Source: Bacillota bacterium
GTDB taxonomy: Bacteria > Bacillota > Clostridia > Christensenellales > Aristaeellaceae
Assembly: GCA_023415145.1 (NCBI GenBank)
Contig: JAEZLW010000051.1
Location: forward strand, 1-18,101
Direction: 5' to 3'
Length of the DNA stretch: 18,101 nucleotides
Part shown: positions 6,836 through 13,862 of the stretch, in pieces
Layout: every line of letters begins with the position of its first letter
Position numbering within the stretch: position 1 is the first letter of the stretch
Translations under genes and position numbers: made by a program
The notes under the pieces: model-generated
Told to the model about the DNA's origin: nothing
What the model saw: only the letters and a program-made list of their open reading frames with translations
Database searches by the model: none

Positions 6836-8152
6836 TCAGGTTTCTTCGTCCAATGTGCTTACATCCAGCCCTTCCTCCGGCAAAAGCGCTTTGGCCTGCC
6901 CTTCCTCCAGGGCTTCCACCTTGCGCAGGTGACGCTCGATACTCCTTGTGCGTACAAAGGCGGAATTCACAGATTCACTTGCCTGATTCAGCCGCTTTTG
7001 CGTGTTTTCCAACACCAGTGCAAACTTGCCGAAATCCGTTTTCACCGCACCCAGCAGCTTCCACACCTCTGCGGAACGTTTTTCAATCGCCAATGTCCGA
7101 AAACCCATTTGCAGGCTGTTGAGCAGTGCGGTAAGGGTGGATGGCCCGGCGATTACCACCCGTTGCGTTCTTTGAATTTCCTCCACCAGACCCATGTCCC
7201 GCATGGCTTCGGCATACAGCCCCTCCAGCGGCAGGAACATGATGGCAAAGTCGGTTGTGTCGGGCGGAGAGACATACTTGTCTGCAATACGCCTGGCTTC
7301 CGCTTTCATCGCCTGCGTCAGTTCCTTGCGCGCATCATTGGTTCTTCCTGTATCCGCCTGCTCCTGGGCATCCATAAGGCGCACAAAGGCCTCCTGCGGG
7401 AACTTGCTGTCAATGGGCAGGTAAACGGGTTTCTCCGCCCCCTCCTGCCTGCCGGGCAGTTTGAGGGCAAACTCCACCCGCTCTTGGGAACCGGGTTTCA
7501 CTGCCACGTTGGATTCATACTGATTGGGCGATAGCACTTGCGACAGCAGATTCCCCAGTTGCATTTCGCCCCAAATGCCGCGGGATTTGACGTTGGTGAG
7601 CACTTTCTTCAAATCACCCACGCCGCTGGCCAGCGCCTGCATTTCCCCCAGACCCTTGTATACCTCTTCCAGGCGGGTGCTCACCTGGGAAAAGCTCTCC
7701 CCAAGCCGTTTATCCAGTGTCTCATGAAGTTTTTCATCTACGGTCTTGCGCATTTCCTCCAGCTTTTGATTGTTTTCCTTTTGAAGCTTGCCCATGCTGT
7801 CAGAAAGGGTATCCCGAATTTTGTCCAATCGCTCTTCCTGGTTACGGGACACGGTGTACATCTGCCTTTGGATGGATTCCAACTGCATCACCTGATTACC
7901 GGACACCTGGCTCAGCGTGTTCACCAGGCTGTCATTCATGCCCCGAAGGTGTGCTGCCGTCTCCGTACGCTGGGCTGCGTTTTCCTGACTCAGATCATAC
8001 AGCGCCTGGTCAAAGCTCTGCTCCCATTGCGCCATCCGGTCCGAAAGCTCCCTTTGGCGGTTTGCCGTGCGTTTGAGCAGCGCTATCAGCAGTATAAGCA
8101 CCGCAGCCATCATCAGGGCCACTCCCGCCAAAAGACAAGTCATCCAGTCCAT
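6836..8152 (-). CDS. rmuC: RmuC-family DNA recombination protein
   Basis: This is a 438-residue membrane-anchored nuclease-like protein. In E. coli, RmuC limits recombination at inverted repeats. An N-terminal hydrophobic helix (about residues 4-27) is followed by a long heptad-rich coiled coil (about 30-180). The conserved RmuC domain then follows, with GIWGEMQLGNLLSQVL, PIDSKFPQEAF, FLPLEGLYAEAM and IAGPSTLTALLNSLQMGF. The length fits the family. The frame opens at a GTG at 8164, but that codon directly abuts AAGGAG. The ATG at 8152, 11 bases from that Shine-Dalgarno, is preferred; a TTG at 8158 has a five-base spacing and is also possible. It lies downstream of recR, separated by a terminator. 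Confidence 0.93.
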   Translation of the reverse strand: MDWMTCLLAGVALMMAAVLILLIALLKRTANRQRELSDRMAQWEQSFDQALYDLSQENAAQRTETAAHLRGMNDSLVNTLSQVSGNQVMQLESIQRQMYTVSRNQEERLDKIRDTLSDSMGKLQKENNQKLEEMRKTVDEKLHETLDKRLGESFSQVSTRLEEVYKGLGEMQALASGVGDLKKVLTNVKSRGIWGEMQLGNLLSQVLSPNQYESNVAVKPGSQERVEFALKLPGRQEGAEKPVYLPIDSKFPQEAFVRLMDAQEQADTGRTNDARKELTQAMKAEARRIADKYVSPPDTTDFAIMFLPLEGLYAEAMRDMGLVEEIQRTQRVVIAGPSTLTALLNSLQMGFRTLAIEKRSAEVWKLLGAVKTDFGKFALVLENTQKRLNQASESVNSAFVRTRSIERHLRKVEALEEGQAKALLPEEGLDVSTLDEET

Positions 8153-8182
8153 ATGCAAACGCACTCCTTGGTATTCATCTTT

Positions 8183-8212
8183 AGAAAACGGGGCAGCATT
8201 GCCGCTGCCCCG
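8183..8212 (-). terminator. rho-independent terminator of ybaB-recR
   Basis: A perfect 9-bp GC-rich stem pairs 8189-8197 with 8204-8212 around a six-base loop. TTTTCT follows on the minus strand. It begins nine bases past the recR stop codon and separates recR from rmuC. Confidence 0.85.
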
Positions 8213-8220
8213 AATGTCGC

Positions 8221-8820
8221 TTAAATTTCCCTGCGGCCTTCCATGGCTTTGGCCAAAGTCACCTCGTCCGCATACGTAAGATCGCTGCCAACCGGCACAC
8301 CATGGGCGATCCGTGTTACCTTAAGGCCCATGGGCTTCAATAGCCTGGCAATGTAGGTGGCGGTGGCTTCCCCCTCAATATCGGGGTTGGTAGCCAGTAT
8401 GACCTCCTGGACATCCTCCTTGCCCACCCGGGCTAACAGCTCCTTGATGCGGATATCCTCCGGTCCGATGCCGTCCATGGGTGACAGTGTGCCGTGCAGC
8501 ACATGATAGCTGCCTTTGTAATCACGAATGCGCTCCATGGCCGCCACATCCCTCGGGTCTCTCACCACACAAAGCTGGCCGTTGCGCCGCTTCTCTTCCT
8601 GGCATAAAGCGCACGGATCCTCCGTGGTGTAATTCCCGCACACGCTGCAGTAGCGGATGGCCTTGCGCCCTTGCCAGATGGCGGCCGCCAGCTCGTGTAC
8701 GTCCTCCTGTGGCAGGCTGATGATATGGTAGGCCAGCCGCTGCGCCGTTTTCTGCCCGATACCCGGCAACCTTGCAAGCTGGCTCACCATGCGGGCAATG
8801 GGCTCCAATTGCTGTGCCAT
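8221..8820 (-). CDS. recR: recombination mediator RecR
   Basis: RecR works with RecO and RecF to load RecA onto single-stranded gaps. The 199-residue length is typical. The N-terminal helix-hairpin-helix is LARLPGIGQKTAQRLAYHII (about 15-34). A four-cysteine zinc finger follows, C58-x2-C61 and C70-x2-C73 (CSVCGNYTTEDPCALC). The Toprim domain (about 81-175) includes LCVVRDPRDVAAMER, HGTLSPMDGIGPEDIRI and ATNPDIEGEATATY. Its ATG lies two bases after the ybaB stop, the classic ybaB-recR arrangement. dnaX, often found upstream in other bacteria, is not here. Confidence 0.97.
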   Translation of the reverse strand: MAQQLEPIARMVSQLARLPGIGQKTAQRLAYHIISLPQEDVHELAAAIWQGRKAIRYCSVCGNYTTEDPCALCQEEKRRNGQLCVVRDPRDVAAMERIRDYKGSYHVLHGTLSPMDGIGPEDIRIKELLARVGKEDVQEVILATNPDIEGEATATYIARLLKPMGLKVTRIAHGVPVGSDLTYADEVTLAKAMEGRREI

Positions 8821-8822
8821 AC

Positions 8823-9161
8823 TTAAAACATGCCGCCCATGCCGGGGTTCAGCCTGCTCATCTCCGCTTCACGGGTTTCCTCGCCTTTACGGAGGGCTTC
8901 GTTCACAGCGGCCAGGATCAGGTCCTGCAGCATTTCCACATCCTCCGGGTCAACCACCTGAGGATTCAATTCAATGGACATAAGCTCCCTTTTGCCACTG
9001 ACTTTAACCTTAACCATTCCGCCACCGGAAGTTGCTTCATATTCGCGGCTGTCAAGTTCCGCCTGGGCCTTTTCCATTTGCTCCTGCAGCTTCTGCGCCT
9101 GGCGCATCAGTTGCTGCATGTTGGGGCCGCCGCCGAATCCGCCGAAATTATTCCTTGCCAT
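8823..9161 (-). CDS. ybaB: YbaB/EbfC-family nucleoid-associated protein
   Basis: This is a small 112-residue DNA-binding protein of the YbaB/EbfC family, normally a dimer that binds DNA like tweezers. It has a glycine-rich N-terminus (NNFGGFGGGP), the long amphipathic helix MQQLMRQAQKLQEQMEKAQAE, the strand region EYEATSGGGMVKVKVSGKRE and the conserved INPQVVDPEDVEMLQDLI-like stretch. The frame is open up to 9194, but the ATG at 9161 is chosen because GGAGG lies seven bases upstream and MARNNFGG is the usual N-terminus. It is first in the ybaB-recR operon, with a near-consensus promoter just upstream. Confidence 0.95.
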   Translation of the reverse strand: MARNNFGGFGGGPNMQQLMRQAQKLQEQMEKAQAELDSREYEATSGGGMVKVKVSGKRELMSIELNPQVVDPEDVEMLQDLILAAVNEALRKGEETREAEMSRLNPGMGGMF

Positions 9162-9202
9162 GCCGTATTCCTCCAACCCTGTCCATGATTTCATTGCTCC
9201 TC

Positions 9203-9231
9203 ATTATACAGGATTTCCGGCAGACTGCCAA
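9203..9231 (-). promoter_or_regulatory. promoter of ybaB-recR
   Basis: On the minus strand the -35 TTGGCA (9226-9231) and consensus -10 TATAAT (9203-9208) are 17 bp apart. The ybaB start is 41 bases downstream. The -35 begins just beyond the stop of the preceding beta-helix gene, so ybaB-recR has its own promoter. Confidence 0.8.
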
Positions 9232-9236
9232 CTGTT

Positions 9237-9989
9237 TTATGCTTTTTGCGGCTTCTCCAGCGTGGAAACAATGTTCAGGTCACCGGATACAGCACTGCAG
9301 CGGACGGAGCTTCCGCCTTCCTTGAGCACAACGCCGGAGGTATGGATGCGCCCGCTTACCGCCTTCAGAGAGGCATCTAGGCTGTCCATTGGCACATGCA
9401 GTTCCAAGTCACCGGAAACGGTGTTTGCATCCACCCGAGCAAAGGGAGAACGGAACTCCAGCCACATATCACCACTGACGCCGCTTACACGCGCCTGCTC
9501 AAAGGCAATGCTCTGCAGGCGTGCATCGCCGCTGACTGTGCGCAGCGACATCCGCTCGCCCCGAAGATCACCGCCCTTTACGTCGCCGCTGACAGTGCGC
9601 AGGGAAAGCCCGTCCGCTGATACGGCCATCGCCCGAAGGCCGCCGGAGACGGTGTCCAGCGTGACCTCTGTGCCTTTGATACCGCGGCTGTTGAGCATGC
9701 CGCTTACTGTATGGGCATCAACGATCCCGCGCCAGTCCTTGGGAATGCGGATGCACACCTGAGTCCACTTGTGGGTGATGAAGTTCAGGGAAAAAACGAA
9801 CGGCGGCTGCTCCACCATCAAGCGGCCATCCCGCTCCTCAATGCGCAGGTCCGCCACCGACTGATCGTCTCCGGCAGCCAGCACCTGAATCTCCTGTACG
9901 TCATCAGCCAGCAGCTCGAGCTGCGCCCAGGTCAGGCGGCAGTACAATTCGGAAACGCTCTCCTTTTGAAAGCTTACATTCTTCTCCAT
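9237..9989 (-). CDS. DUF4097-type repetitive beta-helix protein
   Basis: This is a 250-residue protein with no signal peptide or membrane helix. From residue 95 on it carries eight V-S-G turns, at about 95, 114, 133, 152, 171, 191, 211 and 234. They are mostly spaced 19-20 residues apart (TVSGD, TVSGG, AVSGR and similar). This regular spacing marks a right-handed beta-helix or stacked beta-solenoid of the DUF4097/DUF4098 (LiaG-like/adhesin-like) type. Such proteins are often encoded near PspC/LiaI-type envelope-stress genes, but none is present here. Function is unknown. The ATG is preceded by AAGGAGGTCAAATGT, a strong Shine-Dalgarno. It has its own promoter. Confidence 0.88.
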   Translation of the reverse strand: MEKNVSFQKESVSELYCRLTWAQLELLADDVQEIQVLAAGDDQSVADLRIEERDGRLMVEQPPFVFSLNFITHKWTQVCIRIPKDWRGIVDAHTVSGMLNSRGIKGTEVTLDTVSGGLRAMAVSADGLSLRTVSGDVKGGDLRGERMSLRTVSGDARLQSIAFEQARVSGVSGDMWLEFRSPFARVDANTVSGDLELHVPMDSLDASLKAVSGRIHTSGVVLKEGGSSVRCSAVSGDLNIVSTLEKPQKA

Positions 9990-10018
9990 ACATTTGACCT
10001 CCTTTGCAAGTCACAATT

Positions 10019-10047
10019 ATCATACCACCGCTCATGCCCAATTACAA
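10019..10047 (-). promoter_or_regulatory. promoter of the DUF4097-type gene
   Basis: On the minus strand the -35 TTGTAA (10042-10047) and -10 TATGAT (10019-10024) are exactly 17 bp apart. The start codon is 29 bases beyond the -10 box. Confidence 0.65.
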
Positions 10048-10269
10048 ATTAGATCATAATTAGAAATTGCATGGGAATTTCTCATTTATTAGAAGACGTA
10101 TAGACCTGCACAGTTGTAATGTGCAGAGTTATTTAAGCGCAAGGATGTCACAAAAATATTCTGTTCTCAGGGGATGCAAACAGAAAGATCCTTCACTTCG
10201 CTCAGGATGACATGAACGGAGTTGGGTTGTGATCCAAAACTTTTATGTAAAATGATCCTTTAAGGGAAC

Positions 10270-10295
10270 AACGAGGGGGCCGTAGCCCTCTCGTT
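10270..10295. repeat. 11-bp perfect hairpin
   Basis: AACGAGGGGGC (10270-10280) pairs with GCCCTCTCGTT (10285-10295), one G-U pair, around CGTA. No T-run follows on either strand, so it is not a standard terminator. Confidence 0.6.
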
Positions 10296-10330
10296 TGAAA
10301 TCATCTCACCCGGCTTTGCTGGCGCCGTAA

Positions 10331-10363
10331 CCCTGCCCCCGCCAGTGGCGGAGATGGGCAGGG
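10331..10363. repeat. two-tier GC-rich hairpin
   Basis: An outer stem CCCTGCCC (10331-10338)/GGGCAGGG (10356-10363) encloses an inner stem CCGCC/GGCGG (10339-10343 and 10347-10351) with an AGT loop. It is immediately nested, so the whole could fold as one rod. Confidence 0.55.
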
Positions 10364-10463
10364 TGGAGGCGGGAAGCGAAACGAGCAGCGCAAGCGGTAG
10401 CGAAGCGATGCGACGATTGAGCTTCCGGATCGGGCGGGTCGCTTGCGAAGCAAGCTTTCCTTA

Positions 10464-10505
10464 CACTTTTCGCTGTCCGTTGGCGCAGCCAACAAGCGAA
10501 AAGTG
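10464..10505. repeat. two-tier hairpin downstream of groEL
   Basis: An outer perfect 11-bp stem, CACTTTTCGCT (10464-10474)/AGCGAAAAGTG (10495-10505), encloses a perfect 6-bp stem, GTTGGC/GCCAAC (10479-10484 and 10488-10493), with a three-base loop. It lies just beyond the groEL terminator. Confidence 0.6.
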
Positions 10506-10511
10506 CCAAAA

Positions 10512-10545
10512 TCGAAAAAATGGCGCCGAAGCGCCATTTTTTCGA
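10512..10545 (-). terminator. rho-independent terminator of groESL
   Basis: A perfect 15-bp stem (10512-10526 with 10531-10545) is capped by a stable TTCG tetraloop on the minus strand. The core GGCGC is flanked by A6 and T6 tracts, so the T-run lies within the 3' arm. It begins one base after the groEL stop. Confidence 0.92.
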
Positions 10546-10546
10546 A

Positions 10547-12175
10547 TCAGTACATTCCGCCCATTCCGCCGCCGGGAGCCGCGGGTGCGGGTTCGGGAGC
10601 AGGGATGTCGGTAACCAGTGATTCGGTGGTGAGCAGCATGGCTGCCACGCTTGCGGCATTCTGCAGGGCAGAACGGGTCACCTTGGTGGGGTCGATGATG
10701 CCGCTTTCCACCATATCCACATACTCACCCTTCAGGACGTCAAAGCCATAGCCGGCCTTGTGGGCGTTCTTGACGTTCTCCACGATGACGCTGCCTTCAA
10801 TACCGGCATTGGTTGCAATCTGGCGGATGGGTTCTTCCAGTGCGCGCAATACGATCTGCACACCGGTTTTGGCATCACCGGCATACTGACTGAGCAGCGC
10901 CTGCACTTTGCCCAGTACATTCAGAAGGGCGACACCGCCGCCAGGCACAATGCCCTCTTCCACCGCAGCGCGGGTAGCGGCAAGAGCGTCTTCAATGCGC
11001 AGTTTGCGCTCCTTCATTTCGATTTCGGTAGCAGCGCCAACCTTGATTACGGCAACACCGCCGGCCAGCTTGGCCAGGCGTTCCTGCAGCTTTTCACGGT
11101 CGTAATCGCTGGTGGTTTCGGCGATTTGCGCCTTGATGCTGGCAACGCGGCCATCGATTTGGGCCTTGTCGCCATTGCCTTCCACGATGGTGGTGTTCTC
11201 TTTGTCCACCTTCACGGTGCCGGCACGGCCCAGCATATCCATGGTGGTTTCCTTCAGTTCCAGGCCCAGTTCTTCTGTGATTACCTGGCCGCCGGTCAGG
11301 ATGGCGATGTCCCGCAGCATTTCCTTGCGGCGGTCGCCAAAGCCGGGTGCCTTCACAGCGACGGTGGTCAAAATGCCGCGCAGCTTGTTGAGTACCAGCA
11401 TGGCCAGCGCTTCGCCTTCCACATCCTCGGCGATGATGAGCAGCTTGCGGCCTGTCTGGGAAACCTGCTGCAGAATGGGCAAAATCTCCTGGCTGTTGGA
11501 GATCTTCTTGTCGGTGATCAGGATCAGCGGATCATCCAAAACCGCTTCCATCTTGTCGGTATCGGTGACCATGTAGGCGGAGGCATAGCCGCGGTCAAAC
11601 TGCATGCCTTCCACGGTGGTCATTTCCGTCTTCATGGTTTTGCTTTCTTCCACGGTGATGACGCCGTCTTTGCCCACGGTTTCCATGGCGGTGCTGATCA
11701 GGCGGCTGATCTCCTCGTCACCGGCAGAAATGGAGGCAACCTGGGAAATGGCCTGTTTGCTGGAGATGGGCTGGCTGATTTCTTTCAGGCCTGCCTCAGG
11801 AGCTTCCACAGAGGCTTGTATGCCCTTCTTCAAAACCATGGGGTTGGCTCCGGCAGCCAGATTCTTAAGGCCCTCGCGCACGATGGCCTGGGCCAGCAGG
11901 GTTGCGGTTGTGGTGCCGTCGCCAGCCACGTCATTGGTTTTGGTGGCAACTTCCTTCACCAATTGGGCACCCATGTTCTCAAAGGGGTCTTCCAGCTCGA
12001 TTTCCTTGGCGATGGTCACGCCATCGTTGGTGATGAGGGGCGCGCCGAACTTCTTGTCCAGCACCACGTTGCGGCCCTTGGGGCCAAGAGTGATTTTTAC
12101 GGTGTCCGCCAGGGCATTCAGGCCCTTTTCCAAGGCGCGGCGGGCTTCTTCGCCATATTTGAGTTGCTTAGCCAT
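10547..12175 (-). CDS. groEL: chaperonin GroEL (Hsp60)
   Basis: This 542-residue chaperonin subunit forms two seven-membered rings that fold proteins with ATP and the GroES lid. Its length and sequence are standard. N-terminal MAKQLKYGEEARRALEKG, TLGPKGRNVVLDKKFG and the nucleotide-binding GDGTTTAT (about 85-92) are intact. AAVEEGIVPGGGVALL and the equatorial EDALAATRAA aspartate are also present. The C-terminus ends in the usual Gly/Met tail, GGGMGGMY, shortened relative to E. coli and preceded by an APEPAPAAPGG linker. The ATG has a GGAGGAGGAAA Shine-Dalgarno. It follows groES by 33 bases as one operon and is expected to be heat-inducible through HrcA/CIRCE. Confidence 0.99.
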   Translation of the reverse strand: MAKQLKYGEEARRALEKGLNALADTVKITLGPKGRNVVLDKKFGAPLITNDGVTIAKEIELEDPFENMGAQLVKEVATKTNDVAGDGTTTATLLAQAIVREGLKNLAAGANPMVLKKGIQASVEAPEAGLKEISQPISSKQAISQVASISAGDEEISRLISTAMETVGKDGVITVEESKTMKTEMTTVEGMQFDRGYASAYMVTDTDKMEAVLDDPLILITDKKISNSQEILPILQQVSQTGRKLLIIAEDVEGEALAMLVLNKLRGILTTVAVKAPGFGDRRKEMLRDIAILTGGQVITEELGLELKETTMDMLGRAGTVKVDKENTTIVEGNGDKAQIDGRVASIKAQIAETTSDYDREKLQERLAKLAGGVAVIKVGAATEIEMKERKLRIEDALAATRAAVEEGIVPGGGVALLNVLGKVQALLSQYAGDAKTGVQIVLRALEEPIRQIATNAGIEGSVIVENVKNAHKAGYGFDVLKGEYVDMVESGIIDPTKVTRSALQNAASVAAMLLTTESLVTDIPAPEPAPAAPGGGMGGMY

Positions 12176-12208
12176 ACGTATTTCCTCCTCCTATTCCGGT
12201 GAACGGAA

Positions 12209-12493
12209 TTATTCCACAATGGCCAGGATGTCGCTCTGGCGAACAATGATGAGTTCCTTGTCGTCGACCTTCACTTCAGTGCCGGCGTACTTGCTATAAA
12301 TAACCTTCTGGCCTACTTCCACCTGCATTTTGACTTCCTTGCCATCCACCAAACCGCCTGGGCCTACTGCCAGCACTTCCGCCATCTGCGGTTTTTCCTT
12401 GGCCGTACCGGGAAGAAGAATGCCGCCCTTGATGGTTTCGCCGACCTCAATGTTTTTGATGACGACCCTGTCGCCCAAAGGCTTAACGTTCAT
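12209..12493 (-). CDS. groES: co-chaperonin GroES (Hsp10)
   Basis: This 94-residue subunit is the heptameric lid for GroEL. MNVKPLGDRVVIKNIE, the mobile-loop segment ETIKGGILLPGTAKEKPQ and the C-terminal KVDDKELIIVRQSDILAIVE are all canonical. The length is normal. Its ATG has GAGGAGG seven bases upstream. It is the first gene of the operon, with a CIRCE operator about 36 bases before the start codon in the leader region. Confidence 0.98.
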   Translation of the reverse strand: MNVKPLGDRVVIKNIEVGETIKGGILLPGTAKEKPQMAEVLAVGPGGLVDGKEVKMQVEVGQKVIYSKYAGTEVKVDDKELIIVRQSDILAIVE

Positions 12494-12528
12494 TGTGATC
12501 CTCCTCGCTGCTTCGATTCTTCATATTG

Positions 12529-12555
12529 TTAGCACTCGATTTAAGTGAGTGCTAA
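12529..12555. promoter_or_regulatory. CIRCE operator (HrcA-binding site)
   Basis: A perfect consensus CIRCE: TTAGCACTC (12529-12537), a nine-base spacer (12538-12546) and GAGTGCTAA (12547-12555). HrcA represses groESL through this inverted repeat until heat stress. It sits 13 bases downstream of the -10 box, overlapping the expected transcript start region. Confidence 0.97.
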
Positions 12556-12568
12556 ACCGCACGTGCAT

Positions 12569-12597
12569 AGTTTACGGCATTTACAAAGGGATATCAA
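12569..12597 (-). promoter_or_regulatory. sigma-A promoter of groESL
   Basis: On the minus strand the -35 TTGATA (12592-12597) and -10 TAAACT (12569-12574) are exactly 17 bp apart. The CIRCE operator is just downstream, matching the common Firmicute layout. Confidence 0.75.
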
Positions 12598-12727
12598 GTG
12601 AGTTGAATTTCGAATTTCTGCCGATTAGCATGATTTTCCCCTCAATTTAAAGTCTAATGCATAATTTCTCATGTTTTCTCTCATTATCACGCTCTATCTC
12701 CAACTTATGCCCAGTTTAGGAAATTCG
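12598..12727. other. AT-rich groESL-mutY divergent spacer
   Basis: This is the middle part of a 306-base divergent intergenic region. The outer parts are the CIRCE/groE promoter and the mutY promoter. This central section is AT-rich and shows no gene, long dyad or repeat that I can support. Confidence 0.4.
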
Positions 12728-12755
12728 TTGGAAACGACGGTCTTTATGGTACAAT
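12728..12755 (+). promoter_or_regulatory. promoter of mutY
   Basis: A -35 TTGGAA (12728-12733) and -10 TACAAT (12750-12755) lie 16 bp apart, with an extended -10 TG at 12747-12748. The Shine-Dalgarno-like AAAGGAAG follows at 12785-12792. Confidence 0.65.
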
Positions 12756-12799
12756 GATAGGGTAAAAAATCCCGTTCCTACAAGAAAGGAAGATTTGAT

Positions 12800-13858
12800 A
12801 TCGGCTGCGCTCAATCAATCCCTCAGCTTCTGTTAAGCTGGTATGACGGACACAAACGGACACTCCCCTGGCGGGATATACAAGATCCTTACGCCATATG
12901 GGTTTCGGAGATTATGCTCCAGCAAACAAGGGTGGAAACAGTGCTTTCCTATTTTTCCCGTTTCATGACCCGCTTCCCTACGGTGAAGGCCCTGGCCGAT
13001 GCACCGGAGCAGGATCTCATGAAGACCTGGGAAGGCTTGGGGTATTACAGCCGTGCCCGAAACCTTAAAAAAGCCGCCGGGCAAGTAATGGCCGCGTATC
13101 ATGGCAAGCTGCCACAAACGGTAGAGGAACTGCGCACCCTTTCCGGCATCGGTCCATATACTGCCGGAGCCATTGCCAGCATCGCATTCTCCGTCCAAAC
13201 ACCTGCCGTGGATGGCAATGTGATCCGCGTGATCAGCCGAGTAAAGGGTATCCGGGAAGATATCCAAATCCCCAGTGTAGCGCGTCAAATATATATAAAA
13301 ACATCCGCCCTGGTGCCGCCCGACCGGCCCGGTGACTTCAACCAGGCATTAATGGACTTGGGGGCCACCATATGCCTCCCCAGTACACCTGCCTGTGACA
13401 AATGCCCCTTGTCCGCGTGCTGCGACGCCCTTAAGGCCGGCGATGCAGAGCTCTTGCCGATAAAAATGAAGGCCCAGGCACCCAAACAAACCGTCATGGG
13501 AGTGGGTCTTGTAACATGCAATGAAAACATCCTTGTGCAGATGCGCCGGGAAAAACTGCTGGGCGGACTGTGGGTTTTCGTGCTGCTGGAAGGCGATAAT
13601 ACCCCTGCCGCCATGGAAAAGCATCTGAAATCGCTCGGTCTCACAGCAACATACGCGGGGGATAAAGGAAGTGCGCGCCATATATTCACCCACCGCATCT
13701 GGAACATGCACCTGATGCATTTTATGGCGAAGAAAGATATGCCCGTCAAGGATTATCGCTGGGTTTCACTGGCGGAGTTATCCGAACTGCCCTTCCCCAC
13801 CGCCATGAAGGCCGCCCTTAAGGAGGCAAAAATGCTATTGAAAGTTGAGAGGGATTGA
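12800..13858 (+). CDS. mutY: A/G-specific adenine glycosylase MutY
   Basis: MutY removes adenine mispaired with 8-oxoguanine. Conserved N-terminal LSWYDGHKRTLPWRDIQDPYAIWVSE lies upstream of MLQQTRVE. The helix-hairpin-helix LSGIGPYTAGAIASIAF, the catalytic aspartate in VDGNVIRVISR (codon 13211) and the 4Fe-4S ligands CLPSTPACDKCPLSACC (C-x6-C-x2-C-x5-C, from 13373) are intact. A MutT-like C-terminal domain follows, with HIFTHRIWNMH. The frame has no ATG, GTG or TTG between its upstream stop at 12758 and the ATG at 12914, which lies inside the catalytic domain. I used the ATC at 12800 because AAAGGA sits nine bases upstream. A start-proximal one-base deletion is the alternative. Confidence 0.82.
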   Translation: MGCAQSIPQLLLSWYDGHKRTLPWRDIQDPYAIWVSEIMLQQTRVETVLSYFSRFMTRFPTVKALADAPEQDLMKTWEGLGYYSRARNLKKAAGQVMAAYHGKLPQTVEELRTLSGIGPYTAGAIASIAFSVQTPAVDGNVIRVISRVKGIREDIQIPSVARQIYIKTSALVPPDRPGDFNQALMDLGATICLPSTPACDKCPLSACCDALKAGDAELLPIKMKAQAPKQTVMGVGLVTCNENILVQMRREKLLGGLWVFVLLEGDNTPAAMEKHLKSLGLTATYAGDKGSARHIFTHRIWNMHLMHFMAKKDMPVKDYRWVSLAELSELPFPTAMKAALKEAKMLLKVERD

Positions 13859-13862
13859 GCTA

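Larger units (their letters stand above)
10050..10510. repeat. gene-free tract of stacked hairpins and repeat-like DNA
   Basis: This tract lies between the DUF4097-type gene and the groEL terminator. It contains no supported gene but at least five dyads: CTGCAC/GTGCAG near 10107-10127; a repeat-like block at 10186-10212 (AGATCCTTCACTTCGCTC then AGGATGACA); a perfect 11-bp hairpin with a CGTA loop at 10270-10295; a two-tier hairpin at 10331-10363; and a two-tier hairpin at 10464-10505. The block from 10300 to 10505 is GC-rich with GCGAAGC-type motifs, unlike the AT-rich DNA at 10050-10170. This looks like accumulated short interspersed repeats rather than a gene. Confidence 0.55.

Noticed and set aside
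10760..12202. Long plus-strand open frame of 480 codons
   Set aside because: It is exactly antisense to groEL; its His/Gly/Leu-rich composition is the usual shadow of a GroEL coding strand.
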